A stretch of DNA of 64,000 nucleotides from Desarmillaria ectypa (Eukaryota; Basidiomycota; Agaricomycetes; Agaricales; Physalacriaceae): positions 2,232,001 through 2,296,000 of the forward strand of contig JAUDYN010000003.1 of assembly GCA_030407005.1 (NCBI GenBank), given 5' to 3'. The notes beneath the pieces were generated by a model. It did no database searches, was not told where the DNA came from, and saw nothing but the letters and a program-made list of their open reading frames with translations. Below are positions 23,108 through 35,379 of the stretch, piece after piece. A program made the translations under genes and the position numbers. Positions within the stretch are counted from its first letter, which is position 1; every line of letters starts with the position of its first letter.

Positions 23108-24662
23108 TTAATCGAGATCGTCCCATCCACCGGGTAGGTGATTTCCACCTCGACTTGAGCTGCTGTTGCGTTGGTCTGGAGGTGCTGATGACGATGAATT
23201 ACCACCTGTGGATGAGCGGTCAAAACGCATGGACGACCCAAACAGGGTCTGTAAAAATCCAGAGGGATCGACACCTGGTGACCGTGATCCCGAAGGAGTC
23301 CGGCGACCATTGCCCCTGGTCTGGCTAGGACCGGGTTCCGGATGGTGGTCCGGTTGTGGGACCAGCTGATGCCTGTATGAAGTGAGCGTCTTGTATATCT
23401 CGGTGTGCACAGCCGCTTACCTGCATACGGGGCAAGTTCCACTGGATTTGAGCCATGGCAATATACATGGCTCATGGAAAGGGTGGCTGCAAGGTAGGGT
23501 CACAACAACTTGCTCTCCAGGATCCTCAGTCTCAAGAGAGAACTGCTCTTTGCATACAGCACAGTCTTTACGGAGAGTAGGGGCTTTTTGCGATAGGTCA
23601 GTGAAGTCATGATATCACAGCCGTGATGTGAACGTACATCCTATTTCTAAAACTTCCCTCGGGAGTTTCCCCATTATTTGGTCAGTGGCGGGAACAGGAT
23701 GATGCGCATTGCTTTCCATCAGTTGCGTAATAATTTGATCCAATGCTACACAAAAGTCAGAAGACATACATTCAACTGGTCGACAAGTTTACCTTCTTGA
23801 TTGAAGACGTAGTCACCCATCCGCCCATTTTCTGCACCAAAACCCCGCGCAAACATATCGTTCAGAGATCCAGTTGGGCCGCCAAGAAGCGTCATTAGAT
23901 ACTGGGCCATGAGCGAGCCATTAATGCCGACATCGTGACGATCTATATCAGAATCTCTGTGAAACCTACATTCGCTTGTGTCAGCTCAAGCACGGTTTAT
24001 ACAGGCTACTCACTCTGACATGATCGGTGGTCTACCTCCCAGTGTATTACCTCCCCCGAACGTGTATGTTCTTATACCATTATCATTTCTTACCGAGAAA
24101 GTTACACCCGGGGCCTGGAGACGTTTGAAATATGAAAATATACAATCTTGCGACACTACTTACGGAACCAGTTTCAAAGCGGCCACCAAAGGAGCCTCGA
24201 TGCTCCCTTTCAAAGTTTCTTGAGGGCGATATGCCGAATAGGCTTTGAAGTGCAGCTGGATCAAGTTAAGGCTTCGTGTTCAGCAGTAAAGATAGACATG
24301 AACGGACGAATATAAGCATCTGAGTCCAAATCTCCAGTATCCAAAGAGTGTCCAAAATCTCGTGGGTCATCCGATGGATTGTCCATCTACGGAATACGTT
24401 ATGTTTGTGCTCGGGTGAATGGGGAATCAAGTGGGTCAATCAATACCTTTTCGACAAACGAGCCATGACATGAAGCACACGCCGGTTCCGGAATCTTATT
24501 GTCATCAAGAAGAGTAGTTGGAGAGAGCATTCCATCTCTTACCATTAAAGGCCGTGTCTCTGCGCTGCACTGTGCGTCGATTACTCAGTCCAAGAACAGC
24601 TAAGATGGTGATTGGGTTGGACGTACTTCGTGGCAGTACCAAAGAGGCTCGCGTTGCGACAT
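23108..24662 (-). CDS. RING-H2 E3 ubiquitin ligase, RNF126/RNF115 type
   Basis: Starts MSQREPLWYCHE, the N-terminal zinc finger seen in RNF126/RNF115 proteins, completed after an intron by CSAETRPLMV and further on by PEPACASCHGSFVEK, giving a Cys4 ubiquitin-binding finger. A Ser/Gly-rich central part follows. GDYVFNQEALDQIITQLME then precedes the RING, as in RNF126. The RING-H2 reads DCAVCKEQF, LPCSHPFHEPCILPWL and GTCPVC (C3H2C3), all ligands present. After the RING, a disordered Pro/Ser/Gly tail ends GGWDDLD at 23108. Expected role is ubiquitination of misfolded or trafficking clients in the cytosol. It lies head-to-head with the ABC transporter gene with almost no spacer. About eight short introns are needed. 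Confidence 0.88.
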
Positions 24663-24689
24663 TATGAGCGATGATATTGGATTACTTGG

Positions 24690-27600
24690 TTGTTCTTGGC
24701 CTGTCAATTGGCAGGAATGGAGGAGGGCAACAGTAATGACGGTGGTAAGAGCTCAAGCCGGATTATTGACGCCACGGCCTTGATTGAGCATGTAATGTCA
24801 CGCATGATGTCACGCGTCTGGATCGGTTTTAGCCGGGCCGTTGCTTTTCTTCTTCTTTCCACCGTCTTCTATTCAACCACGATGAACTCGGGGTAAGTAC
24901 ACGTACTTGTGTTTTTTTTTTTTTGCGATGATTCTCTAGTTCCCTATTATATGAACGCTTTCTTGCGTATGAAATCATACACTGGGTTGACTGATCTTTG
25001 TTCTTTTCATCGTGGCTATGTGGCAATGCAGTGACGGCTGACCATCTCTATCGCAGGTCGACGTTTTTCTGGGAGATGCTGTCGTCGTCAGTCGCTGTAT
25101 ACGCAGTTGCCTATGATGTCGGGTCAAGACTACGCTTTCCCAAAGGCATCAGGAAAGTATACAGGTGCTTCGTGGCTCCGTTCAAAAATTTTCTGACCTT
25201 GGCGGATCTGGCGGATCCTATCGGGGAACCTGCAATACCGTCTGTTCTACTGACCCGTTCTCTGTCTATTCTTGCGTGTCTTCAAGCTTTTGGCTGGCTG
25301 GGTTGTCTTGCATACGCCCTAGCCCTCAACGATGCTTCACTTTTTTCAACATCCCTGTTAGCAGCCTTTTCTTGGGTAGGCCTTCTCTATTATCGATGAT
25401 CGAGGCCTTTACCTTGCTTTCAGTGTTATATCCTGTGCAGAACTTCAGTCTTGCCCCCCGCTACGCCGCCGTATCTTTCAATCCTCTTCGCCTTTCTTCA
25501 GGCCTTCACATCGCTCACAAGGCTCAGCGTGGAAATCATGAAGGTTTATGATGGTAGAGTAGTAATGCTTAATTCATCATGCTTGATTATAGCAAGCCTT
25601 TTTGTGTACATCGCGGGCACTCTACCTGTACAGCGAGTGCGTCCTGCACTGAATATTGCCCAATGCAAAGATGTACGCTTCTTGAATTGGTGTTGAGAGA
25701 CCCTTTTTAAAGTGCGATGTCAGATGCCATCCATATCGTTGTCCATGCCCGAAGATGATGTGACACTATGGAGTTGGTTTACCTTTTCGTTCATTGAACC
25801 TCTCTTCAGCCTTGCCAATGCTCGAACTCTGAACGAAAGCGATGTATGGAGTATATCGCCTTATTTCCGGCATAAGAATCTCTTCAACAAATACCTCGAA
25901 TACAACAAACAGTACAGTCACGCCAGTATCTCTTATACTATTATCGACATTATGATCCTGCAGATATCCCAGTCACTCTTTGATCCGATTTTTACTTGTG
26001 TCTAATTCTCTTGACTTGATCCTGGATGTTGTCCTAGAATTGTGGAGTGTTGTTGTTGGTAAGTGAAGTCGCCGTAACTGATAGACGAATAAAGCCTAAG
26101 TTATTCAGGTTTCCTTCCGGCATACGCTCTTCAGGAAATACTGTCTGCTCTAGCTACAGACAGTCCGGAGTCAAGGCAAGATGCATATTACTGGGCTACC
26201 GTCACCTTTCTAGCGCATCTTTCCTTTGCCCAACTAGACTTGTTCCAAGGCTGGCATACTAGAAGGTGCTATGAGCGCACTCGAGGACAACTATTCTGTG
26301 CTTTGCATTACAAATCGCTGAGAAGACAGAATGTTGAAGGTCAAGTGAAGCACGAAGACTCCGAGAACGAGGGTGGTGCACATCTTGGTAAAATAGTCAA
26401 TTTAATGCAGTAAGCTCCCAAATTCGATTCGTACGATGCGAGACCTTACTTTGTTATCAGAGGCGACGCGTATGCTGTGGCTCAAAGATTTTGGGAGTTC
26501 TCTAGGATACTCACATCGCCGATCCGTCTGATCATTGCGCTCGTATTCCTTTACAAGTATGCTCCTTTGTGTAGCAAACGATAGCAGGCTCAAACCGAAA
26601 TATCAGTGTCTTGGGATGGGCGGCGCTTTCAGGTGTCGTCGTTGTCCTCGTTGCATACGTGTTTAACTATCCGCTTGCTACCTATAACATATCGGTAACA
26701 TCCTTAACGTATTCTTGTTTGGTTCCTGTGTCTTATTTAATCATATCCCCTTAGATCACCCGAGCATCTTGGAAGGCGAAAGACGCTAGGATGGGCATCG
26801 TAAACGAGCTTCTGCAGAATATAAGATTCTTGAAGTTCTATGGATGGGGTAGGAGACAGTTCATCTTAGGGACGCTGCTACTTACCTCTTGTTGCAGAGT
26901 ACCACTGGTCATCCAAGACGGAAAAAGCGCGCGAAACAGAGCTCAAATGGCGTGTTAAAGAGAATATTGTAGCCACCTTGATTTCTTTCATTTGGTCTGT
27001 TGCCCTGCATTTTCACCTCACCAGTCCTTACATTGTGCACCGCGAATAGGACATGGATGCCCTCGGCAACTGCACTGACGACCTTCCTTTGCTACACCTT
27101 AGTAGCAGGTCAACGTCTGACGGTTTCAAAGGCATTCACCGCCATTGCACTTTTTTCACAGCTTCAAGGGCCTATGACTTCACTGCCGGGCCAGATTTTT
27201 GCCATACTTCATGGTAAACAGAGCTTACTCTTTCCCATTCGCGGACTAATGTGCGGACAGCTTACGTGTCCATGCAGCGCATCGAAATGTTCTTGGAGGA
27301 AGAGGAGGTGCCTGAATGGGCATCCACATTGACCGTCTCTTCTCCTGAAAATGCCGAACATATCGGATTTTCGGAAGCCACCTTCGAATGGGAAGCTGCT
27401 CCAAAGATGCCCTCATCCTTATCTCAATTTCAATTGGGGCCATTGAATGTGGTCTTCCCGAATGCCAAACTGACGGTGATAAGCGGACCAACAGGAAGTG
27501 GTAAAAGCGCATTGCTGTCCGCTCTGCTGGGGGGTCAGTCCTCATGATAATAATCCATTATCGCCCAATTATTCATCTGTAGTTTGTCTCAGAGATGCAT

Positions 27601-30600
27601 TGCTTATCTGGCAGGGTGTTCGTGGACAAACGTTTCCATCAAGTAGCTTATTGCGCCCAGAATCCATGTAGGTTTTCACTCTTCATAGACTCAGAACAAG
27701 CGACATTATCAACGACTTTCCAGGGCTAGAGCACGCTACTATTCGCGACAATGTCATATTTGGGTCATCTTTTGGTTATGACGAAGAAAGATACAATACC
27801 GTTGTGGAGGCCTGTGCTTTGGTTAAAGACCTGGATATACTCGAGGCTGGTGACATGACTGGTACATCACATCACTTTGTCATGGGGTGTTGCCGCTTCA
27901 TCTTTTCACAGAAATCGGAGAGAAGGGGATAACACTCAGTGGAGGTCAAAGAGCGAGAATCGCCCTTGCTCGAGCCATGTATTCTGAAGCTAAAGTCTGC
28001 ATCGCCTTTATGTATGGTCTGTCACTGACAATATTTTCCCATTTTTAGTTCATTCTCCTTGACGATCCGTAGGTCATCGCTCGTCTATATGATCTAGTGA
28101 AGCTTAATGTCTTCATCTCAGGCTTTCAGCAGTGGATATGCACACCGCGCAGCATCTCGTACAGAATTGCTTATCCGGACATCTCGCAAAGGGTCGTACA
28201 ATCATTCTAGTGACACATCATATCGGGTTTTGCCTTCCGATCACTTCCCATATCATAGAGCTTTCCCACGGGAAAGTGTTGCAGCAGGGATCCGTACAGG
28301 AGCTCGAAGATCGGGGCGTTTTGCACAAAGTCATCGATATGGAGGACCAACCATTTACGTCTGATGAAAATTTGGAGCCATCTGCTGTGACAACGGTCAT
28401 GAACGAAGCGGACGAAATCAGTAACGATACTGAGCCGTGTAAAGCCCAGCTCGAGTCTGGAAACGGGAAACTCATACAAGCGGAAGCTCGAGCCGAGGGT
28501 CGTGTCTCTTTGAGGACATATTTGACTTACATACGAGCAGCAGGCATTATTTCTTGGATACTAACGGTTTCTCTCATGCTCTTGATTCGCTCCATTAACA
28601 TTGGCAATCAGTTCTTCCTCTCGGCATGGGGAGAGGCGTATGAAGATCACACCACCTTGACTGCGTTCGTAACACACGTCGTAACCTCTAGCGTGAAATA
28701 CCCTTGGAACGGGTTCCCCTCTCCAGATACCAATGTAAAGCCTTGGCTCATGGTATACTTCTATATTTCGATGGCCGGAGCATTTTCCGTCGTCTCTTAC
28801 ATCTCTCTCGGTTACTATGCGAGCTTACAAGCTTCCCGTTCTCTCTTCTTATCACTGCTCCGCCGAATCACACGTGCCCCGTCACGCTTCTTCGATACCA
28901 CGCCCATAGGCAGGATACTGAATCGATTCACTAGTGATATCAATACTATCGACGGGGCTTTACAAAATTCTGCGAGGCAGTGCCTCTCAGGGATCCTCGA
29001 CTTTGTGGCATCGTTCTTGGTTGTTCTTGTGGTCGTCCCAACGTTTGCGCCATTTGCATTGTTCATCGCTTGGTTGTACATTCGTTTGGCGCCATCGTAT
29101 ATCAGGGCGTCGCGTGATCTCAGGAGATTGGAATCAGTGTCGCTCTCGCCTGCTTTCACAGGGTTCGATGAACTTCTGAGAGGAATAGTCCACGTCAGAG
29201 CGTTTGGGATGGAGCAAAGGTATCAGAATGCCTTTTACGCCAAGGTTAGGCAATTAGGTTTAGCGTACTAAAATTTTATGCTGACTACCTCTGGCTGTAG
29301 GTTGACAGGTTTCAAACCTTTGACCACGTATATGTAGGTAACACAGAGTAGCCACGATATTTCGTTCTCATTCTTTCTGCTAGTGGCTAGTAAATGGATG
29401 GCTCAGATGGAGATATGACTGTATGTATCTGCCATCAATATCTGTTCAGAAGCTCATTCCAGCTGTAGGTCTAGGATCAGTTGTTGTTTTCGCCACGACT
29501 GTCTTTGCGTTACGGATGGGAGTACGAAGTGGAGCTGCCGCCATTGTTATAGTCCAAGCTGGCATCTTTGCCGAAGCCAGTCGACAGCTTGTCAGGTAAG
29601 CTGGTCATGACCATCGTGAGCTTTGAAGTCCTGATCCTCCAAAGAGTTGCAGCGCAGCTAGAATTAGACTTTAACAGTGTGGAACGTGTTGTCGAGTACC
29701 TCGATCTTCCGCAAGAGGCACCTGCTATCATAGAGAAGTCAAGACCCCCAGCGTACTGGCCTTCGAATTCTGGAGCACTTGTTGTTGAGGATCTTGTTGT
29801 CAAGTACGCGCCGGACCTACCCGCAGTATTGAAGAGTCTTTCTTTCGTTGTTAACCCGTCGGAGAAGATTGGTGTAGTATGTCTTTACTCTGCCTGATAA
29901 GGTTTCCGAGCAGCTAATGACGATACCAGGTTGGGAGAACGGGGTCTGGTGAGTGGTGCGTTTGCGTGGGCCGATATAAGCCTTATGTTACATCCAGGAA
30001 AGTCTACGTTAGCGCTTTCGCTTCTGCGCATGGTCGAGCCGGCTGGCGGAAAAATTTTGTGCGTTGCTTGACACCGGAATAGGGTTTATGATATCTGATG
30101 TTTTTTTCAGAATTGATGGAATTGACATCTCAAAGATTGGTCTTGAGGACCTGAGGACCCGTATTGTAAGCCTAGTTTATATGAAGCTTGAATAATCATC
30201 CTCAGTCATTCGCTTAGACCATCGTCAGCCAGGATGTCTCTCTGTTCTCCGGCACATTGCGGAGTAATCTGGATCCTCTAGATCAGAATACTTTGCGGGA
30301 ATGTATGGAAGTTGTGGAAAGATGCCATATGATGGACGTTCTGCTCCACACCACGACTGACTTCCTCGATATGCCCATCAGTCAAGGATCCTTGAGCGGG
30401 GGCGAAAGGCAGCTCGTAGCATTGGCTCGGGCGATGTTGAGGCGGACAAATATCATTATTATGGACGAGGCAACGTCCCAGATCGACTCCCATCTAGACG
30501 ATCGGGTCTGTATACCTTGCGAGTGCTAACTAGAAGCGTAGAGACTGATAAAACACTCTTACAGATCCAGCGCACGATTCGCGAAGAGCTTTCTAGTGCT

Positions 30601-30786
30601 ATCGTCATAACTATCGCTCACCGGCTAAAAACGATCATAGATTATGATCGTATCCTTGTTCTAGACCAAGGTGAGATTGTTGAATTTGGGAGACCGAAGG
30701 AACTGTTGCAGCAGGTTGGAGGTATGTTTAGAGAGATGTGCAAGAGAAGTCCGGATTGGCCTATGTTGGTCAAACTGGTAGAATGA
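24690..30786 (+). CDS. ABC transporter, ABCC/MRP family (full-length with TMD0-like N-terminus)
   Basis: ATP-driven exporter of conjugates or drugs, vacuolar or plasma membrane. The start is uncertain (ATG at 24690, 24717 or later); exon 1 ends TTMNSG and splices in frame into [17 protein letters not shown], part of an N-terminal membrane bundle. TMD1 begins after [20 protein letters not shown], typical of ABCC. NBD1 has Walker [12 protein letters not shown], signature [16 protein letters not shown] and Walker B FILLDDPLSAVD. TMD2 includes [21 protein letters not shown]2 has Walker [13 protein letters not shown], the [15 protein letters not shown] segment, signature [18 protein letters not shown], Walker [13 protein letters not shown] and switch ITIAHRL. 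Both ATP sites keep their key residues, unlike some MRPs with a degenerate NBD1. About twenty introns interrupt it; I saw no disabling mutation. Substrate unknown. Confidence 0.9.
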
Positions 30787-30982
30787 TCCAGGTGCTTGTT
30801 TTTGACTCCAAAAATGTAAATATTTGAATGGATAGTTATAGGTCCGTGTAGACGCATTTCATTAAACACGTGACCTTTTGAGCATAAGAAACGCGAAATC
30901 GGAAGCCTGGGGAAGCCCATTACTTCCTTCGACAGCCACAACAGCAAGCCCGCCGTGGAGCAAAATTTTCCAAAAAGCCTCG

Positions 30983-31783
30983 ATGCTCCAGATACTTTTA
31001 ACGCATTTGTTGGTTCTTCAAGTCTTCGTATTCCCCACGGCCAGCTACACCATCTCTCCTCGAGATCTCGGTCTTCCTAATCTCATTCCAACTACAGAAA
31101 CCTCAACCTCCAGGACATCCACTGAGACGAATACCGTAATAACGCGAACGAGTACCATTCCCATCGTTTCCTCCACATCCACGACCGAAGGCCAGAAACC
31201 ATCGACTACAGCAGAGTCCGCTCATACACACGAGAACAGCGACGAGACGCCTTCACCATCCTCATGGTTATCCATACCCGTCCAACCATCCCAGTCGTCG
31301 GCCAGTACAATAAGCACTACTCATGCGAGCGAGGTCACCAACACTAGCCTGCCGCCTACGCATATAGGCACTACCAAAGAATCTAAAACGCAGTCGGCTG
31401 ACTCGTCTACTAACGGCGGAAGACAATGGAAGATCGTTGGAATCACCGTTCTTTGTATTACTGTCGCCCTCGCTGCCATCTATCTGCTCATGTCGTTTGA
31501 CTCTTGGTGGGGATTTGTGAGGTCGGTCTTCACAAGGAGGAAGAGAGGCGACCACATCGAGGATTTGCAGCCAGACTGGGAAAAGCAGACATGGGAATAC
31601 AGTTCTGCGGGACAAGATGGACCAAGATTCCCAGGAGAGACGGAGAAAGAAGACAAGTTAGCATTTGCTCCTCCTACGGTACCTCCTGCGACCTACTCGC
31701 AATCTGAGGACCCCCATCCCCTCGAACCCTTGTTTCGAAGACCAAGCACGCGCCCATTCCCTGACTTCAAAACACCTTATTAA
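30983..31783 (+). CDS. Ser/Thr-rich single-pass membrane protein, possible wall sensor
   Basis: Single exon, 266 residues. The ATG at 30983 gives a clean signal peptide (MLQILLTHLLVLQVFVFPTA); the in-frame upstream codons from 30878 lack this feature. The ectodomain of about 140 residues is dominated by Ser and Thr and likely heavily O-mannosylated. One membrane helix follows (IVGITVLCITVALAAIYLL), then a cytoplasmic tail that starts with RRKRGD and contains DWEKQTWEY and many prolines. The layout resembles fungal Wsc/Mid2 cell-wall stress sensors, but no cysteine-rich WSC head is present, so this is by architecture only. Confidence 0.75.
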   Translation: MLQILLTHLLVLQVFVFPTASYTISPRDLGLPNLIPTTETSTSRTSTETNTVITRTSTIPIVSSTSTTEGQKPSTTAESAHTHENSDETPSPSSWLSIPVQPSQSSASTISTTHASEVTNTSLPPTHIGTTKESKTQSADSSTNGGRQWKIVGITVLCITVALAAIYLLMSFDSWWGFVRSVFTRRKRGDHIEDLQPDWEKQTWEYSSAGQDGPRFPGETEKEDKLAFAPPTVPPATYSQSEDPHPLEPLFRRPSTRPFPDFKTPY

Positions 31784-31855
31784 ACATTCTGGATCTAGCA
31801 TTCAATTATGTATCCCGCGGCTATGTATCATGTAGCTCACTCTATACAACATTTA

Positions 31856-32103
31856 TTATTGAGAAGCGTGTTGGGTTGGAGGAATTCGCGCTTCCAGCCA
31901 GTCTGATACCAGAAGACCTACGCCGGCAAAGGCGAAAAAGCCCAGCGACAGACGAAGACGCGTACTGGCCGGGAGGTCTAGAAGAATATAAGATGAGTCG
32001 ACGCGAGACAGAGCTTGGGCGTACTAAGATATGACTGCAGCAGCGTCCGGCTACCCTGTACTACTGCTGGCTTGCTCTTCGGCTTTGAGGCCTTTTTAGC
32101 CAT
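31856..32103 (-). CDS. Small single-pass membrane protein
   Basis: Two exons split by an intron of about 45 nt give roughly 68 residues. The N-terminus is basic (MAKKASKPKSKPA), then YAQALSRVDSSYILLDLP, one hydrophobic helix LRLSLGFFAFAGVGLLVSDW and a short tail LEARIPPTQHASQ. The splice is phase 0 and both exons have coherent composition. No family was recognised; a Lys-rich start followed by one helix suits a small ER or mitochondrial membrane protein. It lies head-to-head with riboflavin synthase, 71 bp between start codons. Exons this short escape ordinary ORF searches. Confidence 0.55.
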
Positions 32104-32174
32104 GAAGAAGGGTAAACAAACAATTCTCAGTTTGTGCCAGTTTGTCGAGAGCCTTACTCGGCCACAACTTCATC

Positions 32175-33039
32175 ATGTTTACCGGCCTTGTACGCTTTGC
32201 TAGCTACCGTCATGCTTTCTTTTCTAACCGCGATGTAGATTGAACACCTTGGAACAGTTTCCGATATCGTGGTGGATGCTGGTGGATGCACGCTAACAAT
32301 CTCTGACTCTGCACCAATTCTGGTCGACTGCAACATTGGCGACTCCATTGCTGTCAACGGTGCCTGTTTAACGGTTACAGAATTTGACAAGATGGCATCT
32401 GGAGGATATTTCAAGGTTTGGCTGGCAAATGAGACGTTGGAGCGAACTGATCTAGGTGAATCTGGGCTTGTTCCATTCGGTGCTACCCCATGGTTGTTGA
32501 CTTGGTGGGACACAGGTGAACACCGTGTCGGTGATCAGCTTAACCTAGAGCGTGCAATGGCACCGCATGTGAGATTCGGTGGTCACTTTGTACAGGTGCG
32601 TTCCATACGCGATTTTTTGCAGTGCTAGTTGACACTGCGCTAGGGTCATGTCGATACCACAGCGACTGTCATTGACTGCTTAGCTGATGGAGACTCGTTG
32701 CGTATCTCTTTCGAGCTCCCTGAGCCTTCTGATTCAAGGCCGTCTTTGCTTCCATACCTGATTCCGAAGGGCTACGTTACCATTGACGGAACTTCGCTGA
32801 CATTAACGGACGTAAATGACAGCAAGAGGACGTTCAGTGTCATGCTCATCCAGCACACTCAGGAGAAGATCACCCTCAGCAAGAAGAAGATTGGAGCCAA
32901 GGTGAATATTGAGGTGGACATGGTTGGAAAGTATGTCGAGAAGAGCGTCTCTGCTGCTCTTGCTGGAGATGGAGGGCAGCTGCGTCCTCTGATCGAGAGA
33001 ATCCTAGCAGACGTATTGGCGAAAAAGAGTGTCAATTAG
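32175..33039 (+). CDS. RIB5: Riboflavin synthase, alpha chain
   Basis: Dismutates two 6,7-dimethyl-8-ribityllumazine molecules to riboflavin. Four exons (32175-32189, 32239-32455, 32516-32595, 32644-33039) give 235 residues. Exon 1 is just MFTGL, joined to IEHLGTV to make the invariant N-terminal MFTGLIE. The first barrel has DSIAVNGACLTV and NLERAM, then HFVQGHVD at the domain boundary. The second barrel mirrors it with GYVTIDGTSLTLTDV and GAKVNIEVDMVGKYVEK. Intron 2 (32456-32515) is 60 nt and keeps the frame open if retained, which would add 20 residues in a conserved loop; the family alignment shows it must be removed. All catalytic segments are present. Confidence 0.95.
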
Positions 33040-33209
33040 TAGAAATATGTTGTATGAATATTTATGCAAAACAAAATAATACAGGCGAAGAGGAGTTTTG
33101 CTGACAGCGGAAATTGCCGTTTCCGTAATTGTGCATATTCAAGGATTTCTGCATTTCACCACCATCGCGCCCTACTTCCTCCTAGACGCCGTCGCCGTCA
33201 ATTTCATGG

Positions 33210-35046
33210 ATGGTGAAGCAAAGAGAAAGGCACGTCTGTCATCGTCAATGGCGTTCTCCAAGGCTTATGCTGTCCCAGATCACAGTAAAGCTTTACAATG
33301 GCAGCAACGAACCATCAACGAACTCGAGATTTGCCAGCACGACCCGTTCGGCCTCGCCTCTCAGAAGCCAGTCGTCAGCGTCTTCAAGACCTCCATCGCG
33401 CCCCAAGGCCAAGGTGACCAGTTCAGCGACTCCAAACTCACTTGTGCGCAAGCCCAAGATCATCAGTACAGTTTCGAATGGACTCAGTACGCCTTCCAGA
33501 GTGGGCTCTCCAGCAGTAATACGGCCGACTCCAAGCAACAGCTCACTCGGACAGCCAAAAGCAAGGGTCATAGCTGTCGGAACAAACTTTCGACCACTGG
33601 AATCCAACTCGACGCCAAGTACACCTAACATATCCTACCAATCGTCTACCAAGCCCTCGTCGGTATCTAGCGGAGGCAGTCCCCACAGACGTTCCGCATC
33701 GGCAATCACATTTACGCAGAACGGATCGACTTTAAGTCTTCCACTGACACAGGCTCCATACGGCTCCCCTTCATCAGATACGTTCACAGACACCGACGCG
33801 ATACGCGGCGATGGCGCGCCCAGGATAAAGTCCAAGATCACCAGGCTAGCGAAGCCGCATGATTTGCTCTCGCCATCGCCGCCTCAGCCCATATCGCGTC
33901 CCGCTAACGGCCGGAACCGTACCCCGTCAACATCCTCAGGTGTCTCTCTAAGTTCAACAAATACGTCTTCAACTACCCCGGACCACCCATTATACCCAAT
34001 AACAACAGCAGTACCAGCTGCCAATCCCTACCGTTACGGCTCTGTTCGTGTCCCATCGTCCACAGCCAACCATCACCACTACCAACCTTTCGCTCCTAGG
34101 GACGACTCGCAGATTAATTACAGTATGACGACTTTTAACGCAAAGTTTGATCCTACGACAATACCTCTACAGCCACACTCCCCTCCCACCTCTGCGGTGT
34201 CGTTCTCTTCGCGATCCTCAGTCTCCCGGTCTTCCCGCGCTGATTCTGCCGATAGTCAGCACAGCGCATCCACCAAGCAGAATGGAGCTAATCTGCGTGG
34301 TGGAATTGAAGCCTTGATGCAATTTGGCGCCATTGAAGATGATGATTCTGACCGCGATAGCTATGACGAGGAGACAGACCTCGAACATCAAGCAGAGCGG
34401 AAAGTCAGGGCCGAAGCTAAATCTAATAGGAAGGTGCGCACCTCACCTCGGTTCTTGGAGTTATATTTGTCCACTGACGTTTGCGGGGCAGATTGAGGAT
34501 CTAGAAATCAGCAATCGGTCTCTGCTCGCTATCAATGTAACGCTGGAAGCTACGAAGCATAGACAGGCCAAGGAAATACGCGATTTGAAGAGAAAGCTTC
34601 GCGAATCGAGGTTGATTCTTCCGCCTCAGGCTTTTCAGCAGGTGATGGATAAGGACGATACCGAGGAAGATGAAGATGAAGGAGAGGATGGGGAAGAAGT
34701 CCCGCCTGGGGCAGGGGACGAAACCTACTTGCACGTCAAACTGTTGCTGGATAATCTGTTACAAGCGGCCAAGCAAGCCTTGGAGACGAAACCTTCAGAT
34801 TTTGAGACCAGGGGTGGTGCAAAGGTGTTGAGCGCAGAAGAAGTGGAGAATTGGCGAGAGCACGAAGCTGACCCTCCAGGAGATGACGGAACCAAGACTG
34901 GTGTCAAGACGCCTGTGTCGCCAGGTCGGGATAGTGCGTTCATTGACGATGAGACGTTCGATTCCGAGGACGAGGTTGAGGCTCTGACGATGCCTTCGCC
35001 CTCTTCCAGCCCTCCACCGCCCATTCTAGTTACTCGTTCGCCTTAA
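33210..35046 (+). CDS. Serine-rich protein with a C-terminal coiled coil
   Basis: No family recognised. One long exon (to about 34433) encodes some 400 residues of Ser/Pro/Thr-rich disordered sequence with many short SP/TP sites. It ends with GGIEALMQFGAIEDDDSDRD and a charged helix. After one intron, exon 2 (from about 34492) continues this as a coiled coil: EDLEISNRSLLAINVTLEA and KEIRDLKRKLRESR. A highly acidic stretch (DTEEDEDEGEDGEE), a helix (HVKLLLDNLLQAAKQAL) and a Ser/Pro tail ending ILVTRSP follow. The start is uncertain: 33210 is the first ATG in this frame, but an upstream exon in another frame (MDGEAKRKARL, near 33207) is possible. Scaffold or cytoskeletal-regulator roles would fit this layout but are unproven. 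Confidence 0.7.
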
Positions 35047-35379
35047 GAGTCACAGTATGCCTACAAATCCCCGGCATTGATAGCATCTTTACTTACGACC
35101 CCCCAGTAGACGTTTTTGTGTTATTTATTTGCATGTTATGACCCATCTACCTTGTACAATACCCAGGCAATGCTCAAGTGACATGTAGAATTATTCCACA
35201 ACTAATTTAAACGGGGTATTGAGCGAAGGTCCTTAATTTCCTACTATGTGAAACACGTGTGTCCCTGTAATGAATGCATATGCTACTAAGCCTATTCTAG
35301 TACAGTCTATTCCACTATGGTACGATAACGCGGGTATGTGTCAGGTAGTAGAGTTGTAAAAGATGCCACTGGGAGTCCC
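35047..35379. other. Convergent spacer
   Basis: About 330 bp between the serine-rich coiled-coil gene (+) and the myosin gene (-). No ORF or motif of note. It should hold both 3' UTRs; it is A/T-rich (ttatttatttgcatg near 35121). Confidence 0.5.

Noticed and set aside
25712..27540. Transporter as a pseudogene because of many stops in TMD1
   Set aside because: All breaks coincide with short introns having good GT-AG ends, and the joined frames give a continuous ABCC domain.
24690..30786. ABC transporter as marker of a secondary-metabolite cluster
   Set aside because: No synthase, P450 or cluster regulator nearby; neighbours are housekeeping genes.
33098..33628. 176-codon plus ORF after riboflavin synthase
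   Set aside because: The overlapping frame is far longer and serine-rich throughout; this one may at most supply a short first exon.
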